Source: Chitinophagaceae bacterium IBVUCB1
GTDB taxonomy: Bacteria > Bacteroidota > Bacteroidia > Chitinophagales > Chitinophagaceae
Assembly (NCBI GenBank): GCA_002127285.1
Contig: NFUW01000002.1
Location: 1,709,630-1,773,629 of the forward strand
Reading direction: 5' to 3'
Length of the DNA: 64,000 bases
A program made the position numbers and the translations under genes. Shown here piece by piece: positions 9,087 through 17,764 of this stretch. The notes under the pieces are model-generated. The model was not told the DNA's origin. It was given only the letters and a program-made list of their open reading frames with translations, and searched no databases. How positions within the stretch are numbered: position 1 is the first letter of the stretch; each line of letters begins with the position of its first letter.

Positions 9087-10133
9087 ATGAAGAAGATTGC
9101 AAGATATATATTGATAGTGCTTGGGTTGCTGGTATTATACCTATCAACATCCAAAACCATGATGCAAAAAATATCTGATGCACGAAACGACCATGATGAA
9201 TGGTGGGGCTCTCACTTTCCCTACGAGGGCGATTTGGTGGGTATGTCTTACCTCTATTACGAAAAGCGTTTTCACAAACCTAAAGAAAGAGTGTATGAGC
9301 CCAAACAATGTGATAGCAACAACAACATCAACTTGGTACTTTGGGGCGATAGTTATACGCAATATATGGGCGATACCTGTTTTTGTGCAGCCACCTATCA
9401 ATATGGGCGTAGGTTTTTCAGCAACCTCACTTATCGTATAGACAGCACCAAAAGAAATATACTTGTTATAGAATGTACAGAAAGATTGGTGCGAGGGTAT
9501 TTTAGTGATACGAGGATGCTTAATGAAGTGGTAAAAAGTGATGAGCAAAAGAGTACATACATAGCACCTATACCACATACAACCTATGTATCTTTTGCTA
9601 TGCCAAATATGGCTTCGATATTCAACGAGCACATCAATCAAAATCTGGAGTACAACTTGTTCAATTATAACTTCATCAACCCTGTAAGGAAAATGAAAGC
9701 ATGGATGAATTATAAAATATTCAACCGTGCATCGGGCGATGCTGTATTAGCTGCCGCAGGCGATAGGCTGTATTTAAAGTCAACACTAAGTAGTACATCT
9801 CCTGAAGGCTACACCACTCCATTAACCAACAAAGAAGTGAATCAGTTAGTACAAACACTCAATACGATTCATAGACATTACAAAGCTGCTGGTTTTGATG
9901 AAGTGTATTTGTCTTTAATACCCAATGCGGTTACCATTTACCAGCCACAAGGCTACAACGGCCTGATACCCTGCATACAGTCTCACCCTGATTTGCAAAT
10001 GAAATGCATAGATATTTATACAGTATTCTTGCAAAACCCTGATGGCATGTATTGGCGTGGCGATACGCATTGGAGTAATGAAGGTGCAAGCCGATGGCTA
10101 CAAATAGTAAATGCCGCTATAACGCATCCCTGA
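9087..10133 (+). CDS. SGNH-fold O-acetyltransferase partner (AlgX/AlgJ-like)
   Basis: A 348-residue protein with an N-terminal signal anchor (KKIARYILIVLGLLVLYL) and an exported domain. It has a block-I motif LWGDSYTQ with Ser89, and a DTHWSNEG block near residues 326-333 with Asp326 and His328, the catalytic layout of the AlgJ/AlgX/DHHW family. The preceding MBOAT gene would supply the acyl group that this protein places on a polysaccharide. I chose ATG 9087 over an in-frame TTG at 9048, because it begins just before the signal anchor and follows the MBOAT stop by 4 nt (coupled translation). The 3' end overlaps the convergent lptD gene by 17 bp. Confidence 0.82.
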   Translation: MKKIARYILIVLGLLVLYLSTSKTMMQKISDARNDHDEWWGSHFPYEGDLVGMSYLYYEKRFHKPKERVYEPKQCDSNNNINLVLWGDSYTQYMGDTCFCAATYQYGRRFFSNLTYRIDSTKRNILVIECTERLVRGYFSDTRMLNEVVKSDEQKSTYIAPIPHTTYVSFAMPNMASIFNEHINQNLEYNLFNYNFINPVRKMKAWMNYKIFNRASGDAVLAAAGDRLYLKSTLSSTSPEGYTTPLTNKEVNQLVQTLNTIHRHYKAAGFDEVYLSLIPNAVTIYQPQGYNGLIPCIQSHPDLQMKCIDIYTVFLQNPDGMYWRGDTHWSNEGASRWLQIVNAAITHP

Positions 10134-12789
10134 AATCTCTTCGCCGCACTAATTTCAGATCTTGCAGCACGGTAGCTTTTACTTGCAGGGTAAAGAAATA
10201 ACTCTTACGTTGCCCGAACGGTATGGTACTGATGCGCATCTCCCAACAGTGCATATCGCGGTATATATCTATAGATGTAATTTGCAATTGCTTAGTGGTA
10301 AAGTCGTACCCCGTGCGCACACCTACTTTCCAGCGCGACGTAATGTTTACATCCCCATCTACACCTATGAAATGCTGAGATACCCTTACTGTATCTTTTT
10401 TGCGCTCTACTATCTGCTCTTTGCTGATGCCTAATAAGTAGGAGAAATTGATATTGAACGGAATATTGAAATCGGCATAGTCGTCATACCTGCCATACAA
10501 CAGCATACGTTTTGCTTCATCCGTATCTGCTCGCTTATCTTTAGGCTTACCTCTGAATCCGCCTGCAAGGCTCACATTAGCGTTCTGAAACCGTGCTATG
10601 CCACCACCGCCATTCCACATCGTTGTATTTATTCTGCGACCTAAATTGTAGTCAAATCTGTACGGGTCGAAGTTAGCATTTGCTGTCAGGTTCAGTACAT
10701 TAAAGAACATGGTTGCGAAACTCATGCCGATACCACTGAAGTTGAACGAGTCTGCAGCAAAATCGTACGCACTGCCAATGCGGAAATTATCTATCAGGCG
10801 TATATTTTTAAACCCTGTGCTGTCTTTAGCAGTGCGCAGTTTCATCTGCAGGTTATTGTCTATTCCAAAACTTACTGCGCTGCGTATCCTGCCAAACTGA
10901 CCCTGCCCCGGTGTGCCGGGTATATTGCCGTCGTATATAGACTGATATACAGGTTGCCCCGTAGCATCCAATCTGGTGCGGTAGCCATAATTGAAAGGTG
11001 CAGCAGCATAGTCGGGTACATAACCGATACCTGCGCTGGGTGTCAATACATGCCTGATGCCCGCTATCTTCCCTTTCTTAAACATCTTCATACCATAAAT
11101 GCGGGTATTAAAGTCAATCCCTGCAGTCATATCACGTGAAGCAAAAAAGCCTCTGTTCAGTATGGTGTCAAGCCTGTCGGTAGTATTGTTGTAGTATCGG
11201 TACATCTGCCTTGTAAGCCAGTATTCGCGATAGCTGACATTAAAGTTCATGTTAATAAACCGCATGATATTATAAGATGCCCTTACTGGAACAGTATGCA
11301 TCATGCCATTCTGCATATCGCTAAACGATAGTTTATTGAAGCTGAAACTTGTATCGTAAAACTGTAGCTTATTGATGGCAGAAAAAGTATAGTCAATGTT
11401 TATTTTATCGTACCAGCTTCCCCCTACTTTCTTTTTGTTCTGGAATGGGGTAATGTTGGGTATGAAAAAATTGATTTCAGGCAGAAACACATCTACTAAC
11501 CTCGACTGGGTATTTTGTGAGTGCCGGGCACTTACTGTAAGAGAATATGGCTTGTTTTGCCATTGCTTGCTGTAGGTGATATTCGACTGATACTGGTTTT
11601 GCAATATCTGATTGGTGTTAAATGTATTGTTGACATTGTATGTAGAAGTACCCGCTTCAAGCGAAGCATTGAAACCAACACCGGGGCGCGATTTGGGGTC
11701 GCTGCGGTGTGCCCATTGCACCAAAAAGTCTTTCGTTACAGATGCGCTTGTTTCATATGCTTCTCCCAATTTGTTATACGCATAACTGAAACGCAGGCTG
11801 CCGTTATATCTGTACCGATTCACATAGCTACTAAATAGATTGGCAGCCCAGCTACCTTTGGTGTAAAAATTAGCTTCTGCCAGCAGGTCGGCTTTTTCGC
11901 TGAGGTTGAAGTAATAACCACCGTTTAGCAAGCCGATACCACGCTGTTCTTCTATTGTATATGTCGGTATTTTAAAACCCGAGCGTTGCCCTTGTGTGAT
12001 GGGGAACAGTCCGAATGGCAAGAACAAAGGCGTAGGCACATCTTCTATATGCACATTGGCAGGTCCCGATGCCACTACTCTGTTAGGTATCAGCTTTATC
12101 TTTTGCGCGTTGATACCGAAGTGCGGATGTTCCAGCGCGCAGGTAGTGTATATGCTATGCAGCCCGTAGATACTTTGGTCAGGGTTGCGCTTTACCTGTT
12201 CGCTTATTACAAAGCCCTCGCCGTACTGAGAACGTGCATTGCGCACAATGGCGCGTTTACTTTTAAAATTGTATTGCAGTGAATCGTAGGTAAATTTCTC
12301 TTGCCCCTGTGTAAAAGTTGGTTTTTGTTTCACCGCAATAGCACTGTCGCTCGATAAGGCTGCCGTTACTATATTATCTGCCTGCCTGTAGCTTACCTGA
12401 TGCGCGTCCAGTTGCATTTCTTCATACTTCACTTTGGCATTGCCATACAATTCAAAGATGTTGGATTGCATATTCAGTACGGCAGAGTCTGACGCTTCTG
12501 CAGTAACTGCTGATGGCAGCGCATCCGGAGAAATGCGAATACCCAGCGAATCTTCAAGGCTGCTTTTTGCTATGCTGTCTGTCTTATTGTTAAGGGTATC
12601 TTTTTTTACTAAACTATCCAGCTTGATGGTATCTGTAGCTAAGGTACTACTGTCCGTTATGCGCATAGGGGGCTTGCTGCGTTGCGCATTGGCTACATTT
12701 GTTAAAACAAACATAAAATACACAACCGCAAAAAAGCTTAGACGGTGGCAGCTTGGGAAATTTGGAATAATTTTACCGCGCAGGCTCAT
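10117..12789 (-). CDS. lptD: LPS-assembly outer-membrane protein LptD-like
   Basis: About 890 residues. An N-terminal signal peptide (ending TNVANA before QRSKPP) leads to a Ser/Thr/Asp-rich stretch and an OstA/LptA-like beta-jellyroll (ELYGNAKVKYEEMQLDAHQV). A long C-terminal barrel follows, whose strands end in aromatic residues. LptD inserts lipopolysaccharide into the outer leaflet. The plug-to-barrel passage ALEHPHFGINAQKIKLIPN with TPLFLPFGLFPITQGQRSGF is typical of Bacteroidota LptD. The start is placed at ATG 12789: the upstream TTG at 12801 overlaps the -7 promoter box. No LptE or Lpt ABC gene is in the window. Confidence 0.85.
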   Translation of the reverse strand: MSLRGKIIPNFPSCHRLSFFAVVYFMFVLTNVANAQRSKPPMRITDSSTLATDTIKLDSLVKKDTLNNKTDSIAKSSLEDSLGIRISPDALPSAVTAEASDSAVLNMQSNIFELYGNAKVKYEEMQLDAHQVSYRQADNIVTAALSSDSAIAVKQKPTFTQGQEKFTYDSLQYNFKSKRAIVRNARSQYGEGFVISEQVKRNPDQSIYGLHSIYTTCALEHPHFGINAQKIKLIPNRVVASGPANVHIEDVPTPLFLPFGLFPITQGQRSGFKIPTYTIEEQRGIGLLNGGYYFNLSEKADLLAEANFYTKGSWAANLFSSYVNRYRYNGSLRFSYAYNKLGEAYETSASVTKDFLVQWAHRSDPKSRPGVGFNASLEAGTSTYNVNNTFNTNQILQNQYQSNITYSKQWQNKPYSLTVSARHSQNTQSRLVDVFLPEINFFIPNITPFQNKKKVGGSWYDKINIDYTFSAINKLQFYDTSFSFNKLSFSDMQNGMMHTVPVRASYNIMRFINMNFNVSYREYWLTRQMYRYYNNTTDRLDTILNRGFFASRDMTAGIDFNTRIYGMKMFKKGKIAGIRHVLTPSAGIGYVPDYAAAPFNYGYRTRLDATGQPVYQSIYDGNIPGTPGQGQFGRIRSAVSFGIDNNLQMKLRTAKDSTGFKNIRLIDNFRIGSAYDFAADSFNFSGIGMSFATMFFNVLNLTANANFDPYRFDYNLGRRINTTMWNGGGGIARFQNANVSLAGGFRGKPKDKRADTDEAKRMLLYGRYDDYADFNIPFNINFSYLLGISKEQIVERKKDTVRVSQHFIGVDGDVNITSRWKVGVRTGYDFTTKQLQITSIDIYRDMHCWEMRISTIPFGQRKSYFFTLQVKATVLQDLKLVRRRDFRDAL

Positions 12790-12798
12790 GAACGGTTG

Positions 12799-12806
12799 CA
12801 AAAATA
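12799..12806 (-). promoter_or_regulatory. -7 box of lptD, very close to its start codon
   Basis: On the minus strand this reads TATTTTTG, an exact TAnnTTTG match, with 9 nt between it and ATG 12789. The leader would be only about 6 nt. No clear TTG is found at -33. Confidence 0.45.
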
Positions 12807-12867
12807 GTTAATTGCATCGGTACGTTTACGAATTTGTATATTTAACCCATTAGTCAGCATATATAAG

Positions 12868-13710
12868 ATGCGCATTAGGATAATTACATTTTTACTATTT
12901 ATATCCCTTATACCGGGCATTGCTACGGCTAACGGTAACAGGATAACAAAAATTGTGCTGGATGCAGGGCATGGCGGCAAAGACGCAGGTGCCAAAGGGC
13001 AGTTTTCGTTAGAAAAAGAACTTACACTCGCCATTGTAAAGCGGTTGGGCAAGATGATAAATGACAGTATGCGTGGTGTGCAGGTTATTTATACCCGTAC
13101 TACAGACGAATATCCTACACTACCCGAAAGGCATCGTATAGCCAACGAGGCTAAAGGTGATTTGTTTATATCTGTACACATCAACTCTTCTGCCATGAAA
13201 AAGCACAGGGAACTGGTAGGGTACAGAACAGTAAAAAAAGGTAAGAAAAAAGTAAAACAACCCATATACAAGGTTACTTATAACAATGTAACTACCGCAT
13301 CAGGTACTGAAAGTTATGTTTTAGCGCTACATAGGAACTATCAAAAGCAAAATTCAATAGGTGAATATGGCGAAACTGTAGCTGAAGAGCCTGGTCTGAT
13401 GGACGAAAATGACCCAATGACTGCCATCATAGTAGCACAATACGCACAAGCATTTCAGGAAAGAAGTATTAAAATAGGCACGCTTATACAAAACCAATTC
13501 GGCTATCAGGGCAGATTAGACCATGGCGTAAAACAGTTGCCATTAGAGGTACTGGCAGGTAGTGCCATGCCGGGTGTTTTAGTTGAATGTGGTTTTATCA
13601 ACAACCCCGATGAGGAAGTATATATGAATTCTGAGCGTGGGCAATACGAAATTGCCCTTGCCATCTACAGGGGCATCAAGGCTTATAAATACGAGGTAGA
13701 GGGCCAATAA
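12868..13710 (+). CDS. N-acetylmuramoyl-L-alanine amidase (Amidase_3)
   Basis: A 280-residue exported zinc amidase that cleaves the bond between MurNAc and L-Ala of peptidoglycan. A signal peptide (to about residue 21) is followed directly by the catalytic domain. Zinc ligands are His35 in LDAGHGGKDAGA, Glu49 in SLEKEL and His104 in ISVHINSS; the catalytic Glu is in GVLVECGFINN. A Lys-rich insert (KKGKKKVKQP) sits after the third ligand. No SPOR or LysM targeting domain is present. A weak promoter, TTG at 12812-12814 and TATATTTA at 12837-12844, lies upstream. Roles in daughter-cell separation are usual for the family. Confidence 0.92.
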   Translation: MRIRIITFLLFISLIPGIATANGNRITKIVLDAGHGGKDAGAKGQFSLEKELTLAIVKRLGKMINDSMRGVQVIYTRTTDEYPTLPERHRIANEAKGDLFISVHINSSAMKKHRELVGYRTVKKGKKKVKQPIYKVTYNNVTTASGTESYVLALHRNYQKQNSIGEYGETVAEEPGLMDENDPMTAIIVAQYAQAFQERSIKIGTLIQNQFGYQGRLDHGVKQLPLEVLAGSAMPGVLVECGFINNPDEEVYMNSERGQYEIALAIYRGIKAYKYEVEGQ

Positions 13711-13797
13711 TTTAATTTTCTGTTTATATGACTTGCAGCCGCCCAATAGGCTGTAAGCCTTGCTTGGCAAGCTATTTAACAGTTTTTCACATTTCTG

Positions 13798-13828
13798 TTG
13801 CTTTTTATGATTGTTTCATTTATCTTTA
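13798..13828 (+). promoter_or_regulatory. Promoter of the EGF-like lipoprotein gene
   Basis: TTG at 13798-13800 and TATCTTTA at 13821-13828, 20 bp apart. The last base differs from TAnnTTTG. The start codon follows at 13853, so the leader would be about 20 nt; this also argues against the in-frame TTG at 13811 as the start. Confidence 0.5.
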
Positions 13829-13852
13829 AGCTTCGATAAAATTGATGAGCTA

Positions 13853-14392
13853 ATGAAAGCCCGTTTAAAGACTATTGCTTATACAGCATTTTTTGCGATT
13901 GCAGCTTTTGTATCTGTAACCTATACTTCTTGTAATTCAGACAAGTGCAAAGCTATTGTTTGCGCATACGGTGGTGTGTGTAAAGATGGCGCATGTATAT
14001 GTGCCGCAGGTTACGAGGGTACGCAGTGCGAAATAGTAAGCCGCGAAAAATATAAAGGCGTTTGGCAAGTATTTGAAAAAGGTACATATACTGAAACAAA
14101 TCAATATCAACTGACTATTGATTATGGTGCTGATATGACGAAAATGGTTATCAAAGGCTTGTATAACAACATCAATGAGCCGGTTAATATCCGTATCAAT
14201 GGCGATGAGATAACGATACCTCAGCAAACTGTACAAGGTTTTGAAATACAGGGTACAGGTAAGTTGAAGTACGAATCTTTCTACGGCAAGCATGGCGAAT
14301 TGACTGTTCGCTATACTATCAAAGATTTGTCGAGTGGTATGACAGATGACTTCGGTGTAAACATCGGCGAAGCATCTAAGTGGACTAAGTAA
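13853..14392 (+). CDS. Lipoprotein with an EGF-like module
   Basis: A 179-residue protein. Residues 1-27 form a lipoprotein signal with Cys27 in VTYTSC. A compact Cys-rich EGF-like module follows (CKAIVCAYGGVCKDGACIC and GYEGTQC, six Cys in the EGF pattern). The remaining 120 residues look like a beta-sandwich with no recognised family. In Bacteroidota, similar EGF-plus-beta lipoproteins are common and uncharacterised; surface exposure is likely. The start at ATG 13853 is chosen from the signal peptide and the upstream promoter. The gene ends at a strong terminator shared with aroC. Confidence 0.78.
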   Translation: MKARLKTIAYTAFFAIAAFVSVTYTSCNSDKCKAIVCAYGGVCKDGACICAAGYEGTQCEIVSREKYKGVWQVFEKGTYTETNQYQLTIDYGADMTKMVIKGLYNNINEPVNIRINGDEITIPQQTVQGFEIQGTGKLKYESFYGKHGELTVRYTIKDLSSGMTDDFGVNIGEASKWTK

Positions 14393-14412
14393 TTAATACT
14401 TCCAACATATTT

Positions 14413-14442
14413 AAAAAAAGGCTGCAATTGCAGCCTTTTTTT
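14413..14442. terminator. Bidirectional terminator between the EGF-like lipoprotein gene and aroC
   Basis: A perfect palindrome: an A-run, GGCTGCAATTGCAGCC (14420-14435), then a T-run. It gives a U-tract on both strands and reaches into the aroC stop codon (14441-14443). Confidence 0.9.
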
Positions 14443-15421
14443 ATAGGTATGCTTTTGAGATAAGCAGCAAATCTGCTAGTGCAATGGCGGCTGCGGCCTC
14501 TGCTACTACGGGTACACGCAGGGCTATACACAAGTCGTGCCTGCCTTTCACGGTAAATGTTTCTACTTGTTGCGTTGCATTATTCCATGTTTGCTGTGCT
14601 TGAGGGGTGCTGCTGGTGGGCTTCACCGCTATGCGGAAATGGAGTTCGTTGCCATTGGTAATGCCGCCATTGATACCACCTGCATGGTTGGTTTGTGTAG
14701 TGCCTTTTGCATCTGCAATAGCATCGTTGTGTTCACTCCCTTTCATTTTTGTGGCAGCAAAGCCCGCCCCGAATTCAATGCCCTTGATGGCAGGTATGGC
14801 AAATACAAGATGGCTGATAACCGACTCTGCCGAGTCGAAAAACGGCTCTCCCAATCCTATAGGCAGCCCTTTTACAGTACAGCTTACAATGCCACCTATG
14901 CTGTCTTGCGTTTCTATCGCTTTAGCTATTGCAGCTTCAATATTTGTTTCTCCTCCTGCTTCTGTAAGTGTTGCCTCTATGCTGATGCCTTGCAGTATTT
15001 TTTTAGCTACTACACCAGCCGCCACCAAGCAAAGAGTCAGCCTGCCCGATGAGTGCCCGCCACCACGATAATCATTGAAGCCCTTGAATTTATGATGTAA
15101 TACAAAATCGGCATGACCGGGGCGGGGTGTATTGCGCAGGGCTTCATAGTCTGTTGACCGCGTATTATTATTAGCAAATAAAATAGTAATGGGCGCACCC
15201 GTTGTGTTGCCGTTAAACACTCCACTCATTATTTGCGGCAGGTCTTCTTCTTTGCGTGGCGTAGTACCTGCGGCACCTGCTTTGCGGCGTTCTATATCTC
15301 GGGCAAAATCATCTTCACTCAATGCAATACCAGCAGGGCAACCATCTATGGTAATACCTACCACCTGCCCGTGCGACTCGCCGAAAATATGCACCCTGAA
15401 TAAACTCCCGATACTATTCAT
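14441..15421 (-). CDS. aroC: Chorismate synthase
   Basis: A 326-residue enzyme that converts 5-enolpyruvylshikimate-3-phosphate to chorismate using reduced FMN. Signatures include GESHGQVVGITIDGCPAGI, the Arg-rich ERRKAG and TTPRKEED, RPGHADF and FNDYRGGGHSSGRLT. The length is slightly short compared with about 350-360 in many bacteria, but the ends look complete. It is the last gene of aroB-aroA-aroC; its ATG overlaps the aroA stop by 8 bp (ATGAATAG), so translation is probably coupled. Transcription ends at the palindrome overlapping its stop codon. Confidence 0.96.
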   Translation of the reverse strand: MNSIGSLFRVHIFGESHGQVVGITIDGCPAGIALSEDDFARDIERRKAGAAGTTPRKEEDLPQIMSGVFNGNTTGAPITILFANNNTRSTDYEALRNTPRPGHADFVLHHKFKGFNDYRGGGHSSGRLTLCLVAAGVVAKKILQGISIEATLTEAGGETNIEAAIAKAIETQDSIGGIVSCTVKGLPIGLGEPFFDSAESVISHLVFAIPAIKGIEFGAGFAATKMKGSEHNDAIADAKGTTQTNHAGGINGGITNGNELHFRIAVKPTSSTPQAQQTWNNATQQVETFTVKGRHDLCIALRVPVVAEAAAAIALADLLLISKAYL

Positions 15422-16637
15422 ACTTCAAATTACATTTTACACCCAATGCTGCCAAGTCTTTAAAAAAATGCGGGTAAGATTTAGCTACCGCTTCCGCGTT
15501 GTTTATCACTACATCCCCATCTGCATACAAGGCAGCTATCGCAGCCGCCATGGCTATGCGGTGGTCGTTATAGCTATCTGCTTCGCAGCTATTAAAATGC
15601 TGTATGCCCGTTACAGTCAACACATCGCCATCTAATACAAAAGACACACCCAGTTTACCAAGCAACGCTACAGTGCTTTCGGCGCGGTTACTTTCTTTAT
15701 GCACCAGCCTGCTCATCCCACCTATCTTGCTCTGCCCATTACACGCACCCGCATATACAGCTAATAGCGGAATCGTATCAGGGCTATCGGTAGCATCAAA
15801 TACAAATGCATTGCGCTTTGGGTTTACTACTTGCATGATGGCTTTATCTGCCTGCAAAGAATTTTCATTCAATCCCGTTATTTCAATTCCACCACCCGTC
15901 AGCGCGTTGGCTACTACAAAATTTGCAGCAGCACTCATGTCAGCTTCTAAAGTGATACTAATATCATCGTGCAGCGCAGCTTGTGGCACTATCGTGAAAC
16001 TCGTATAATTATCATGTTCTATACGCTTGCCATATTGGCGAAGCATATCCACAGTCATATCTACATACGGCTTGCTGTTCAGGTTCTTAACGCTTATGGT
16101 AGTTTTTTCTTTAGCTGCAAAAGCATAAGCCATCAACATACCCGTCAGAAACTGCGAACTCATCGCTCCATCTATCTCTATATCCGCAACGTGCATCGGC
16201 CCTTTTACTGTTACAGGCAGCATGGCGTTGTTGCTAATTACCAGTACGCCAAGCTGCGGCAGTATGGTAGTAAGCGCATCCATCGGGCGGTTCATCAAAC
16301 TACCTTCACCTGTTATAGTTATCGGTTGATGATACAGCGCTGCAATGGGTATAAACATCCTTGCAGATAGGCCGCTTTCACCGCAATGTATCGTATCGCT
16401 CACGGGGTTGATGCCATGAGATGTTATTTCTATACTGTCTTTGCTATGCCTTACATGCGCACCTAAATTTTGTATTATCTGTAATGCCGCTTTATCGTCG
16501 TCAGACGTACCATAGTTATTGATAATCGTTTTGCCTGTGTGCAGCAAGGCCGCAGCACACGCGCGCTGCATCATGCTTTTAGATGCTGGCGGGGTAATGC
16601 TACCCATCGGCTTACTACGACTAATAATTGCCTGCAT
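15414..16637 (-). CDS. aroA: 3-phosphoshikimate 1-carboxyvinyltransferase (EPSP synthase)
   Basis: About 407 residues. It joins phosphoenolpyruvate to shikimate-3-phosphate. Visible family blocks are the PPASKSMMQRACAAA start (the Lys-Ser that grips phosphate), CGESGLSARMF, DATDSPDTIPLLA, RLVHKESNRAEST and YNDHRIAMA. I place the start at ATG 16637, which overlaps the end of aroB by 17 bp. The frame is open to an ATG at 16673, which would overlap aroB by 53 bp and add 12 residues not expected in the family. It is translationally linked to both neighbours. Confidence 0.94.
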   Translation of the reverse strand: MQAIISRSKPMGSITPPASKSMMQRACAAALLHTGKTIINNYGTSDDDKAALQIIQNLGAHVRHSKDSIEITSHGINPVSDTIHCGESGLSARMFIPIAALYHQPITITGEGSLMNRPMDALTTILPQLGVLVISNNAMLPVTVKGPMHVADIEIDGAMSSQFLTGMLMAYAFAAKEKTTISVKNLNSKPYVDMTVDMLRQYGKRIEHDNYTSFTIVPQAALHDDISITLEADMSAAANFVVANALTGGGIEITGLNENSLQADKAIMQVVNPKRNAFVFDATDSPDTIPLLAVYAGACNGQSKIGGMSRLVHKESNRAESTVALLGKLGVSFVLDGDVLTVTGIQHFNSCEADSYNDHRIAMAAAIAALYADGDVVINNAEAVAKSYPHFFKDLAALGVKCNLKYE

Positions 16638-17658
16638 CAGAAAACTTATCGAGTGCTTGTTTGATGGTTTCAAAAGGCAATGGCTTTATCAATGCGCTGC
16701 CTATACTGCTTAATACTATATAGTCTATCGTGTTATTGCTGCGCTTCTTATCCATCACCAGTATATCCATCAACTGCTCTGTATGCAGCTTGAGTGAGGC
16801 AGGCAGTTTGTATTGCTGCAATACCATAGCCAGTTGCCTGCGCACATCGGGGTGCAGCCCGCATTCGCTTTCAGAAATGCTGCAAGCCACAAGCATACCC
16901 AGCGACACCGCCTGCCCGTGTGGCAGGTTATACAACGTTTCGATGGCATGCCCTGCCGTATGTCCGAAGTTCAGCAGCTTGCGCACATTGTTCTCCGTTT
17001 CGTCCTCGCTGACGGTTTTGTTTTTCCAGTTCGCGCAGCGTTGTATCAATTCATTCAGTGCCGTTGCATCTTCTTTGTAATAATTAATGATGTGTGTTGA
17101 CAATTCGGCAAACAAAGGCGCATCAAATATGCAGGCATATTTAATGATTTCTGCAAAGCCGTTGCTCCATTCCATATCGGGCAGCGTATGCAGCAATGCC
17201 GTATCGTAGAGTATAAAAGACGGCTGCCTGATGGTGCCAAGCATATTTTTGTGCAGCCCGAAGTTGACACCGTTTTTACCCCCTATGGCGGCATCTACCA
17301 TAGCCAGCAAGGTAGTAGGCACAAAGCCAAAAGGCACGCCCCGCATATAGATGCTGGCAGCATAGCCAGCTATATCGGTTATCATGCCGCCGCCCAAGCC
17401 TATGATGGTGGTTTTCTTATGTGCTTTAAACTCCAGCAACTGCTCCGTAACCGATTGGATGGTTTGTTGGGTTTTATGCTCCTCACCTGCGGGTATGATG
17501 ATGGTGCGATAGGCGGCTATTACCTGCTGATACAGGGTTGCCACATTGCTGTCGGTAATGATAACGCTGCTATCGGCAGGGGCTCTTTTCAATAGCTCTT
17601 TGATGCCTGTAAAACAGTATTGCACCGTACCTGTAGGAAAACTGACGCTGTACTCCAT
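16621..17658 (-). CDS. aroB: 3-dehydroquinate synthase
   Basis: A 345-residue NAD- and metal-dependent enzyme for the second shikimate step. Recognisable blocks are VIITDSNV, the NAD-binding GLGGGMITDIAGYAA, RGVPFGFVPTTLLAMVDAAI, GGKNGVN, and the metal ligands in GFAEIIKYA and NFGHTAGHAIE. It heads an aroB-aroA-aroC operon with overlapping ends and diverges from mnmA across 106 bp. A perfect minus-strand -7 box lies 8 nt before its ATG. The first pathway gene (DAHP synthase) and aroQ/aroE/aroK are not in the window. Confidence 0.96.
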   Translation of the reverse strand: MEYSVSFPTGTVQYCFTGIKELLKRAPADSSVIITDSNVATLYQQVIAAYRTIIIPAGEEHKTQQTIQSVTEQLLEFKAHKKTTIIGLGGGMITDIAGYAASIYMRGVPFGFVPTTLLAMVDAAIGGKNGVNFGLHKNMLGTIRQPSFILYDTALLHTLPDMEWSNGFAEIIKYACIFDAPLFAELSTHIINYYKEDATALNELIQRCANWKNKTVSEDETENNVRKLLNFGHTAGHAIETLYNLPHGQAVSLGMLVACSISESECGLHPDVRRQLAMVLQQYKLPASLKLHTEQLMDILVMDKKRSNNTIDYIVLSSIGSALIKPLPFETIKQALDKFSDAGNY

Positions 17659-17666
17659 CTATACAC

Positions 17667-17674
17667 CAAAAATA
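17667..17674 (-). promoter_or_regulatory. -7 box of the aroBAC operon
   Basis: Minus strand TATTTTTG, 8 nt before ATG 17658. The leader would be about 5 nt. No TTG at the usual -33 distance is seen. Confidence 0.5.
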
Positions 17675-17748
17675 ACCCATATCAGCTTAAATAATACGCA
17701 GGTACGCAATATCTATGGTACATGGCAGCCCTTTAGGCAGCATATTCG

Positions 17749-17756
17749 TACCTTTG
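17749..17756 (+). promoter_or_regulatory. -7 box of mnmA
   Basis: TACCTTTG, 8 nt before ATG 17765. This placement rules out the much earlier in-frame start at 17546 (inside aroB) and implies a leader of about 5 nt. Confidence 0.5.
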
Positions 17757-17764
17757 CGCTTCGC

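Noticed and set aside
13732-13757. Terminator after the amidase gene (CTTGCAGCC/GGCTGTAAG)
   Set aside because: The stem has a mismatch on one strand and no U-tract follows, so it is too weak to annotate.
17546-17764. N-terminal extension of the mnmA reading frame
   Set aside because: It runs antisense through aroB, adds residues not found in MnmA, and the -7 box lies just before ATG 17765.
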